From NCBI GenBank assembly GCA_003165615.1, contig PLWR01000540.1:1-8304 (forward strand): a stretch of DNA of 8,304 nt, written 5' to 3'. Below are positions 1-5,148 of the stretch, in pieces. The notes beneath the pieces are model-generated. The model saw only the letters and a list, made by a program, of their open reading frames with translations, was not told where the DNA came from and did not search any database. The stretch's first letter is position 1; each line of letters starts with the position of its first letter. Source of the DNA: Acidobacteriota bacterium. Lineage in GTDB: Bacteria > Acidobacteriota > Terriglobia > UBA7540. The position numbers were made by a program, and so were the translations under genes.

Positions 1-2
1 AC

Positions 3-188
3 TTTCCGGATGAGTCTCTAGGGGCGGAGGACAGGCACGATGCCTATGCCTTTGCACTTTGGCTCTTAACTTGCCCTTGCGCCCATGGGGGCGAGGGTTA
101 TGAATTCAAAACAACACCTGCCAGTACCGAGATGAGACAATGCATTAACCGTAAAGGTACTAGACAGGCCTGTTGCCGCAATTTATAA
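3..188 (+). CDS. Possible 3' end of an upstream gene (weak)
   Basis: This frame is open from the window edge to a TAA at 186-188, about 61 codons. The first part reads plausibly as protein: an acidic stretch, then RHDAYAFALWLL, which resembles the short 'DAxA' helix near the end of some RNase H-fold proteins. The remainder is rich in cysteine, threonine and arginine and does not look like a protein core, so the true end could lie earlier if there is a frameshift, or the frame may be open by chance. The promoter of the next gene overlaps its last codons. No family can be assigned, and non-coding intergenic DNA is an equally good reading. Confidence 0.22.
   Translation, partial: FPDESLGAEDRHDAYAFALWLLTCPCAHGGEGYEFKTTPASTEMRQCINRKGTRQACCRNL
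80..93 (+). other. Small GC-rich hairpin
   Basis: CGCCC (80-84) and GGGCG (89-93) pair around the loop ATGG. Weaker pairing may continue outward past one mismatch. There is no T-run after it, so it is not a standard intrinsic terminator, though it could mark the end of whatever lies upstream. Confidence 0.3.
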
Positions 189-189
189 T
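161..189 (+). promoter_or_regulatory. Sigma70-type promoter for the TadE/TadG-like pair
   Basis: TAGACA at 161-166 matches the -35 consensus TTGACA at 5 of 6 positions. It is separated by exactly 17 nt from TATAAT at 184-189, a perfect -10 box. The immediate surroundings are more AT-rich than the rest of the window. Transcription would start near 195-197, giving a leader of about 175 nt before the start codon at 373. It is the only promoter of this quality I found, and it points at the pilus-type gene pair. Confidence 0.62.
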
Positions 190-195
190 GGCTTG

Positions 196-372
196 TGGCA
201 AGAAGCCAAATCCTGGGAGAATCGGAATAGCCCATTCAGGCGTCCAAAGGTCGCAGGGACGCGGGCAAGGCGTTGGCGGTAGTTGCCGAAGGTGTGGTTC
301 TCACCCCGGATTCCCGGGATGGGCGGAGGGGAATTTCGAAAGGGGTCATCAGGGAGGTTGGAAGAAGAAGAG
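196..372 (+). promoter_or_regulatory. Long 5' leader with two hairpins, upstream of the TadE-like gene
   Basis: This is the stretch between the predicted transcription start and the start codon. It can form GCGTCC (240-245) paired with GGACGC (257-262) around an 11-nt loop, and GGCAA (264-268) paired with TTGCC (283-287) around a 14-nt loop. It ends in a purine-rich ribosome-binding sequence, GGAAGAAGAAGAG (360-372). I compared it by eye with the c-di-GMP-I riboswitch consensus and it does not fit convincingly. A 67-codon frame starting at 173 has no protein-like character. The region could be a plain leader or a structured regulatory one. Confidence 0.35.
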
Positions 373-873
373 ATGATGGGCATGCAGACAGGGAGCCAGA
401 CGGCTGCGGCGCCGGGCGATGCCCGGTCGCGCGCCAGGCAGACTCTTGCTCGCGACGAGCGAGGCCAGTCGCTTGTTGAGTTTGCTTTGGTTGCGCCGTT
501 GCTGTTCACAATCCTCCTCGGCGTGATCAAGTTCGGGATTACTTTCAACAACTATCTGACGTTGACGAATGCTACGAACATCGCGACGCAGCAGCTCTCG
601 ATTAGCCGCGGTCAGATCACCGACCCTTGCGGTACGGCCACCTCAGCGTTTTACAAGGCAGCACCGTTCCTCACGCAGGGAAGTCTTTCGTTCACGATAA
701 CGATGGGCAGCCACGCGTATACCACGACCTCGTGTACGGCGGGGCTGCAGTATCTCGTGGCGGCCCAAACCACAACGATAAAGGTCACTTATCCGTGCAA
801 TCTAAGCTTGTACGGAGTCAATTTTGCGCCCAGTTGCACCCTCACGGCCCAAACCGCGGAGGCTATCCAATGA
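373..873 (+). CDS. TadE-like pilus assembly / prepilin-type protein
   Basis: This encodes a 166-residue protein with a basic N-terminus (about residues 1-30) and then RGQSLVEFALVAPLLF. That is the hallmark of TadE-family minor pseudopilins of the Flp/Tad pilus. In this family a prepilin peptidase cuts after the glycine (here G31), leaving a conserved glutamate at +5 (here E36) and a hydrophobic helix (about 37-57) as membrane anchor and assembly segment. The rest should lie outside the membrane, is rich in Thr, Ser and Ala, and has cysteines at 86, 121, 142 and 155 that could form disulfides. I chose ATG 373 because the purine-rich GGAAGAAGAAGAG sits directly before it. ATG 376 is almost as good, while the more upstream ATG 283 would precede that site. 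The stop overlaps the next start (ATGA, 870-873), so the two genes are probably translationally coupled. Whether it belongs to a full Tad pilus cannot be judged, since no ATPase or secretin gene is present. Confidence 0.85.
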   Translation: MMGMQTGSQTAAAPGDARSRARQTLARDERGQSLVEFALVAPLLFTILLGVIKFGITFNNYLTLTNATNIATQQLSISRGQITDPCGTATSAFYKAAPFLTQGSLSFTITMGSHAYTTTSCTAGLQYLVAAQTTTIKVTYPCNLSLYGVNFAPSCTLTAQTAEAIQ

Positions 874-2339
874 ATCTGAGCAGTGAATTTATTGTTTGCC
901 CGGGGCGCCACACGCAACGTGGGCAGTCGCTCATCGTCGTCATGTTCATCCTGGTCATCCTTCTCGCCGCGGCCGCGCTCGTCATCGATGTCGGCCAGCT
1001 CTATTATTCCTATCAACAGCTCCAGGCTTCCACCCAGGCGGCGGCGTTAGCGGGCGGGCAGGCCATCCCCTCGGGCACGGCAGTCGCCACGGCGAAGAGC
1101 TACGACGGCGTAACGGGAAATAAAAACGCCAATGCCAACTTGTCAAGCGTTTCGCTGGTGACGGCCCCCAAGGTGGAGTGCTTAACGTCCTCCCTCCTCC
1201 CCCCCTGTCTCAATTACGGTGAAGGACTTGCCAACGCCATCGTCGTGCAGCAGCAAGCGGCGGTGAAGACGTCCTTCATGAGGTTGTTCGGCATCCCCAG
1301 TTTCACCTTGCAGGCGACCGCGACCGCCAGTGCGCGCGGGGGCGCGAATGGCATTTACAATGTGATGATGATCGTCGATACAACGGATTCGATGACCGAT
1401 ACAGACACCGGCAGCAACTGCAACGGGGAAAGAATCGCTTGTGCGCTGGGCGGGGTTAAGACACTACTCCTGCAGCTCGCGCCCTGCTCTCCGGCACTCT
1501 CAAGTTGCACCGGCACCTACTCCGCCGGGAGCGTGATCGATGATGTCGGCATCATGACGTTCCCAGGGCTGGTACCAAGCTCGCCGGGTGGGAGTACATC
1601 CAACTATACTGCGCATGATTACACTTGCGGCCAAACCCTTCCCAATGGTTCAACCGAGACGTACAATAATTCGCCGGTCTACACGATCGTGGGGTTGGGG
1701 ACCGATGCTTCGACCAACTACAAAACTACCGCCACTAGTAATACGCTGAGCACCAGCTCCAGCGCCTACCTGGTGACGTCAGCCGGCGCAGGATGTTCGG
1801 GTGGCAACAATGCTATGAATGTCAAGGGCGGCGAGGGAACCTTCTATGCGGGCGCCATTGATGCGGCACAAGCGGCGCTGGTCGCCGAACAAACGGCAAG
1901 GACGGCTGCGGGTATAACTTCGCAGAACGTGATGATCCTCATCAGCGACGGCGACGCAACTGCTTCGTCCTCCCAGATGGCGGGATCGGCGACGAGTTAC
2001 TCATCCTCCAATGAGTGCAAACAGGCGGTCACCTCAGCCCAGAATGCTGCCAATGCGGGAACCTGGGTGTATGCGGTCGCCTACGGAGCGGAGTCATCGG
2101 GATGCGGCAGTGACTCCAGCCCCTATAACTCCCCATGTTATACGATGGAGCATATCGCCAACTCTCCAGGACATATCCCTGACACGACGAAGTTCTACTC
2201 CGACTATCAACAGACAGGAACGGGAATTGACCAAACCTGTATCGGGACCGCGCAATCGACCACCAACATAAACCAGATCTTTACGGACATCGCGGGGGAC
2301 CTCACGGTCGCCCGGATCATCCCCAACAACACGCCGTGA
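870..2339 (+). CDS. TadG-like protein with von Willebrand factor A domain
   Basis: This is a 489-residue protein, probably a pilus- or surface-associated adhesion or assembly factor. The N-terminus has RGQSLIVVMFILVILLAAAA (17-36), the TadE/G-type membrane segment, followed by the Tyr/Gln/Ala-rich helix usual in TadG proteins (44-63). A vWA domain begins near residue 164. Its metal site (MIDAS) is recognisable as D170-T-T172-D-S174 (IVDTTDSM), with threonine in place of the first usual serine. T324 in GEGTFYAG and D360 in ILISDGDA are the likely remaining ligands. The domain carries a long insertion rich in Ser, Thr, Asn and Gly (about 235-315). Many cysteines suggest disulfides in a secreted domain. 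The start is ATG 870, overlapping the TadE-like stop. The open frame continues upstream to 627, but that part is the shadow of the previous gene. A hairpin follows the stop. The ligand and exact role are unknown. Confidence 0.85.
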   Translation: MNLSSEFIVCPGRHTQRGQSLIVVMFILVILLAAAALVIDVGQLYYSYQQLQASTQAAALAGGQAIPSGTAVATAKSYDGVTGNKNANANLSSVSLVTAPKVECLTSSLLPPCLNYGEGLANAIVVQQQAAVKTSFMRLFGIPSFTLQATATASARGGANGIYNVMMIVDTTDSMTDTDTGSNCNGERIACALGGVKTLLLQLAPCSPALSSCTGTYSAGSVIDDVGIMTFPGLVPSSPGGSTSNYTAHDYTCGQTLPNGSTETYNNSPVYTIVGLGTDASTNYKTTATSNTLSTSSSAYLVTSAGAGCSGGNNAMNVKGGEGTFYAGAIDAAQAALVAEQTARTAAGITSQNVMILISDGDATASSSQMAGSATSYSSSNECKQAVTSAQNAANAGTWVYAVAYGAESSGCGSDSSPYNSPCYTMEHIANSPGHIPDTTKFYSDYQQTGTGIDQTCIGTAQSTTNINQIFTDIAGDLTVARIIPNNTP

Positions 2340-2340
2340 C

Positions 2341-2360
2341 GCCCTCCCGTGATGGAGGGC
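2341..2360 (+). terminator. Hairpin just after the TadG-like stop codon
   Basis: GCCCTCC (2341-2347) and GGAGGGC (2354-2360) form a perfect 7-bp stem around CGTGAT, one base after the stop codon. No T-run follows (the next bases are GAGGG), so it is not a classical intrinsic terminator. It may be a Rho-dependent or stem-only terminator, or an element that stabilises the 3' end of the mRNA. Confidence 0.45.
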
Positions 2361-2414
2361 GAGGGTTGCAGCCAGGGCGCGCCACGACCTGCGCGCGTTA
2401 AGATAGGAAAGAAA

Positions 2415-2445
2415 GCCGGGCGGCCGGAGAAGGTTATGGCCCGGC
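2415..2445 (+). other. Inverted repeat in the leader of the sigma54 activator gene
   Basis: GCCGGGC (2415-2421) and GCCCGGC (2439-2445) are perfect 7-bp complements separated by 17 nt. The second arm ends 40 nt before the activator start codon. It could be an operator for autoregulation or a leader hairpin. I see no convincing -35/-10 pair or -24/-12 box in 2340-2485. Confidence 0.4.
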
Positions 2446-2485
2446 GGAAAGCCCACCTCGCATCGGCCCCCTCGACGGGATTGGC

Positions 2486-3913
2486 ATGATGGAAAAAGAA
2501 ACCATTCGCGTTTGCTTTTGGACTTTCGAACGGGATTTCGGTGAAGTCGTGGGTCGAGCCTTGGGCGCGGGCTTCGATGTTCGGTTTGACGATTGCGGTA
2601 AGGGCGCTGCCCCCGCCTGGCAGGAGGGGTATGACTGCGTCCTTCTGGATTTGCGCGACCTCCCCGCCGGCACGGAGGGGGGAAGCGGAGAGGAACAATT
2701 CGAGAAATTCCGGCGAACGGATTTTTCTCCCCCCATCGTGGTCATGCTGGGCGACGATAATCCCATCTTGTTGCGCCGCCTGGTGGAGGCGGGGGCTTAT
2801 GATGTTCTGGTCACCCCCCCGGACATTGTCGAATTGCGCTTCGTGTTGCAGCGCGCCCATCGCCTGCATCGGGTGGAGATGGAGTTGCAACAGCTCCGCA
2901 CGGTGCAATCCTCAACGCACCAGCTCGGTGACCTGGTGGGCTTCACCGAAAACATGCACGAAGTTTTTGCCCTGGCCCGCAAAGTTGCGCCGTGCGATGT
3001 GAACGTATTGATCACGGGTGAGACGGGTACGGGCAAAAGCATTTTGGGGCGCTCTCTGCATCGCCTCAGCCCCCGCAGCAGTAGGCCGTTTGTGGCATTT
3101 TCCTGCGCTAATCTGCCTGAGCACCTCGTGGAGGATGAACTCTTTGGCCACGAAAAGGGTGCTTTTACAGGGGCTCTGACGCTGCGGCGCGGCCGCTTTG
3201 AGGCCGCCGACGGGGGAACGTTGTTCCTGGATGAAGTCGGCGATTTGCCCCTGGGATTGCAGGCCAAGCTGCTGCGTGTGCTCCACGACCGCAGCTTTGA
3301 GCGCCTGGGCAGCAACACCCCTCTGACCGTGGACGTCCGCCTGATTTGCGCCACGCATAGGAATTTGGAAGAGATGGTCAAGCATGGCGAATTCCGTGAG
3401 GATCTTTACTACCGCTTGAACGTGATTCAACTGCACCTGCCCCCACTCCGCGAACGCAGCGGTGGCATCGTCATACTGGCTCATCACCTCCTGGAACGGG
3501 TTAGCCAGGAATTCAATAAAAAGGTGATGGGTTTTTCGCGTTTGGCGATTGAGGCCATGGATGAATATGCCTGGCCGGGCAACGTTCGCGAATTGGAGAA
3601 TGTGATTCGCCGCGCCGTAGTCCTGGCGGAGGGGCCCACCATTGAAGTTTGGCATATGCCGGTGAAGCTGCGGGAAGGCTTCGAGCAATCACACGCGGTG
3701 CGATCGTATGAGGAAGAGTTGCGTGATTTCAAGCGCCGCCTGGTGATCCGTACCCTGCAAAAGTGCAAATGCAACAAGGCGGAAACGGCGCGTGTCCTGG
3801 GCCTGGCGCGCGGTTACTTGCACCGTTTGATTCACGACCTCAAGATTCAATCGGAGGAGACCGCTCTGCCCCCTAGCCCCGATCAGCCCGTGGTTCCCGA
3901 CATCATCATGTAG
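2486..3913 (+). CDS. Sigma54-dependent transcriptional activator with degenerate receiver
   Basis: This 475-residue enhancer-binding protein activates RNA polymerase carrying sigma54. Residues 1-125 have the outline of a response-regulator receiver: a possible phospho-acceptor D55 in VLLDLRD, and GAYDVLVTPPDIVEL where the family has a lysine (here T110). The usual N-terminal acidic pair is missing. The AAA+ domain spans about 148-383: Walker A GETGTGKS (178-185), GAFTGA (225-230, the loop that contacts sigma54), Walker B LFLDE (246-250), likely arginine fingers R304 and R310, and WPGNVREL (363-370). A Fis-type helix-turn-helix lies at about 417-452. In Walker A the family's usual final Glu is Ser, while the catalytic Lys is kept. 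The start is ATG 2486 or the adjacent ATG 2489, behind a weak ACGGGA. Family membership is firm. Phosphorylation is doubtful, and the targets are unknown, though the neighbouring pilus genes are candidates. Confidence 0.93.
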   Translation: MMEKETIRVCFWTFERDFGEVVGRALGAGFDVRFDDCGKGAAPAWQEGYDCVLLDLRDLPAGTEGGSGEEQFEKFRRTDFSPPIVVMLGDDNPILLRRLVEAGAYDVLVTPPDIVELRFVLQRAHRLHRVEMELQQLRTVQSSTHQLGDLVGFTENMHEVFALARKVAPCDVNVLITGETGTGKSILGRSLHRLSPRSSRPFVAFSCANLPEHLVEDELFGHEKGAFTGALTLRRGRFEAADGGTLFLDEVGDLPLGLQAKLLRVLHDRSFERLGSNTPLTVDVRLICATHRNLEEMVKHGEFREDLYYRLNVIQLHLPPLRERSGGIVILAHHLLERVSQEFNKKVMGFSRLAIEAMDEYAWPGNVRELENVIRRAVVLAEGPTIEVWHMPVKLREGFEQSHAVRSYEEELRDFKRRLVIRTLQKCKCNKAETARVLGLARGYLHRLIHDLKIQSEETALPPSPDQPVVPDIIM

Positions 3914-3921
3914 GAAGGGCG

Positions 3922-3949
3922 GGGATTCGGGATACGGGACACGGACCTC
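3922..3949 (+). repeat. Heptad repeat tract A, left arm (about 4 units)
   Basis: Tandem 7-base units begin nine bases after the activator stop: GGGATTC (3922), GGGATAC (3929), GGGACAC (3936), and a decayed GGACCTC (3943). The arm is the imperfect reverse complement of the tract ending at 4092. Bases 3922-3944 match the complement of 4070-4092 at 20 of 23 positions. A long-range stem with a loop of about 125 nt is therefore possible. Confidence 0.8.
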
Positions 3950-3974
3950 GCAAATCGAGCCTGGGTGGTCGAGC

Positions 3975-4002
3975 TTGGGATTTTGCGTTTGGCGATTGCT
4001 GC
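3975..4002 (+). repeat. Second heptad family inside the 3914-4092 gap
   Basis: Four 7-base units, TTGGGAT (3975), TTTGCGT (3982), TTGGCGA (3989) and TTGCTGC (3996), share a TT start and a G/C-rich remainder. They are less regular than the flanking tracts and out of phase with them, so this could be a decayed tract of a different heptad family or chance. Confidence 0.4.
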
Positions 4003-4006
4003 GCGC

Positions 4007-4022
4007 GGTGGACCTTACCACC
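4007..4022 (+). other. Short hairpin between the heptad arms
   Basis: GGTGG (4007-4011) pairs with CCACC (4018-4022) around ACCTTA. It lies in the central part of the 3914-4092 repeat element and could be the tip of a larger fold made by the heptad arms. Confidence 0.35.
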
Positions 4023-4036
4023 TGATTTCCACATTT

Positions 4037-4092
4037 GGGTTCCGGATCCTGATTCCCGAATCCCGTATCCCGTGCCCCGTATCCCGATTCCT
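4037..4092 (-). repeat. Heptad repeat tract A, right arm (8 units) abutting a start codon
   Basis: Reading the + strand in steps of seven gives GGGTTCC, GGATCCT (4037-4050), GATTCCC, GAATCCC (4051-4064), GTATCCC, GTGCCCC (4065-4078) and GTATCCC, GATTCCT (4079-4092). The next base is the A of ATG 4093. The consensus is GNNTCCC, the complement of the left-arm unit, so the element is inverted. The tract occupies the whole ribosome-binding region of the following gene and contains no Shine-Dalgarno sequence. The first two units are the most diverged. Confidence 0.8.
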
Positions 4093-5010
4093 ATGACCTC
4101 AGGCCAACTCCGAGACTCGTCCTGCCGGGAATTTCTCATCGCCAACCAAAACTCCGATGGGGGGTGGGGTTTCCACCCCGCTGCTCCCAGTGCGGTGGAG
4201 GCCACGGCGTGGACGCTCACCGCGCTGGTTTCATCGCGCCAAGCCTTGCCCCCGGCGGAGGTGTATGCCCGCGCGCGTGATTGGCTGTTGCAGGCGCAAC
4301 GCCCCGACGGCTCATGGCCCCCCTTTCCCGGCCATCCCCAGGGCTGTTGGGTAACCTCCGTCGCGTCCCAGGCGTTGCAGCTTCAAGGTGGGGCGCAGAG
4401 CGCCGTGGAGCGCGGCTTGCATTGGCTCTTGAACGAGTGGCCGGCCGAAGGCGCTCTCTGGTGGCGCCTGCGGCAAACTCTATTTCCCTCGCGCCTGTCA
4501 CGCCAGGATGCCTCATTGCGCGGCTGGAATTGGACGCCGGGCACGGCCAGTTGGGTTGAACCCACCGCCCATGCGCTCCTGTTTCTGCGCTCGCTGCCCG
4601 CGGGAATGCTTCCCCCCCAGGCGACGAAACGCCGGCAATTGGCGGATCGCATGCTCTTTGACCGCATGTGTCCGGGAGGCGGTTGGAACAGCGGCAATCC
4701 GCTGGTCTATGGAGTGGCGGGTGTGCCGCGCATTGGGCCCTCGGCCTGGGCGCTGCTGGCGCTACGGGATCATTCCGAGCGCGCCGAAATCGAGATGAGC
4801 CTGAAATACCTCGATGGCGCCTACATGAAAATTCAAGGGTCCGCGTCCCTGGCCTTGGCGCATCGCTGCCTGGTGGCGTATGGACGGCGTGTTTCCCCGC
4901 TTGCACCCGCCCTCAGCGAGCTTTACTCTCGTAACCGTTTCTTTGAAAATGTACTCACCGCGGCGTGGGCAGCCTTGGCGTTGCAAGAAGAATGCAGCAT
5001 CCAGAAGTAA
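4093..5010 (+). CDS. Short squalene-cyclase/prenyltransferase-repeat protein
   Basis: This 305-residue protein has alpha-barrel repeats typical of the terpene cyclase / protein prenyltransferase fold. QW-like motifs are visible as NQNSDGGWGF (18-27), AQRPDGSWP (68-76), RGWNWTPGTASWVEPTA (143-159) and PGGGWNSG (194-201). Full squalene-hopene cyclases are about twice this length and carry a catalytic DxDD. Here I find no DxDD and only one barrel's worth of sequence, so ordinary hopene synthesis is unlikely. It may be a single-domain cyclase relative, a binding protein, or an enzyme of unknown chemistry. I see no signal peptide or membrane segment. I chose ATG 4093. A GTG at 4072 would extend it by seven residues, but those codons lie inside the heptad repeats. 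No Shine-Dalgarno sequence precedes either start. It is followed by a DUF362 gene, a plausible functional partner. The fold is clear; the reaction is not. Confidence 0.8.
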   Translation: MTSGQLRDSSCREFLIANQNSDGGWGFHPAAPSAVEATAWTLTALVSSRQALPPAEVYARARDWLLQAQRPDGSWPPFPGHPQGCWVTSVASQALQLQGGAQSAVERGLHWLLNEWPAEGALWWRLRQTLFPSRLSRQDASLRGWNWTPGTASWVEPTAHALLFLRSLPAGMLPPQATKRRQLADRMLFDRMCPGGGWNSGNPLVYGVAGVPRIGPSAWALLALRDHSERAEIEMSLKYLDGAYMKIQGSASLALAHRCLVAYGRRVSPLAPALSELYSRNRFFENVLTAAWAALALQEECSIQK

Positions 5011-5036
5011 TCAGTTCCAAGCCTTCAGTCCCCAGT
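5009..5036 (+). repeat. Heptad repeat tract B, left arm (about 4 units)
   Basis: Tandem 7-base units overlap the cyclase-like stop codon: AATCAGT (5009), a diverged TCCAAGC (5016), CTTCAGT (5023) and CCCCAGT (5030). The last is identical to a heptamer known from short tandemly repeated sequences of cyanobacteria. Bases 5021-5036 match the complement of 5100-5115 at 13 of 16 positions, so this tract is inverted relative to the right arm. Confidence 0.65.
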
Positions 5037-5087
5037 AATCGCCAGGAGTAAGAGTCGATAGCTAACACGATATGGCAGTTCTTAATC

Positions 5088-5143
5088 TGATGACTTACCA
5101 CTGATGACTGATGGCTGAAAGCTGACAACCGAACACCGACAAC
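5088..5143 (-). repeat. Heptad repeat tract B, right arm (8 units) next to a start codon
   Basis: Eight consecutive 7-base units are in strict phase on the + strand: TGATGAC, TTACCAC (5088-5101), TGATGAC, TGATGGC (5102-5115), TGAAAGC, TGACAAC (5116-5129) and CGAACAC, CGACAAC (5130-5143). The consensus is YGANNNC, with only the second unit deviating strongly. TTCCC and then ATG 5149 follow. As in the upstream gap, the tract fills the ribosome-binding region and leaves no Shine-Dalgarno sequence. Confidence 0.82.
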
Positions 5144-5148
5144 TTCCC

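Noticed and set aside
33..56. Possible sigma54 (-24/-12) promoter near GGCAC...TTTGCA
   Set aside because: The spacing is wrong for GGCAC, and the correctly spaced alternative lacks the essential GG at -24.
196..372. c-di-GMP-I riboswitch in the pilus-gene leader
   Set aside because: GGGACGC and a GGCAA/TTGCC pair are present, but the conserved order and the GCAAAGCC core of that riboswitch are not.
173..376. 67-codon + strand frame in the pilus-gene leader
   Set aside because: Gly/Arg-rich composition without motifs, no ribosome site, and it starts ahead of the -10 box of the predicted promoter.
2207..3688. Long open frames on the - strand (2207-2908, 2797-3381, 2912-3688)
   Set aside because: They lie opposite the sigma54 activator, whose motifs are unmistakable, and their translations show no recognisable domain; in GC-rich DNA such antisense frames are expected.
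4093..5010. Complete squalene-hopene cyclase
   Set aside because: About half the expected length and without the DxDD catalytic motif.
4037..5148. CRISPR-like or transposon-end reading of the repeats
   Set aside because: Units are 7 bases with no unique spacers between them, and there is no transposase gene, target duplication or cas gene.
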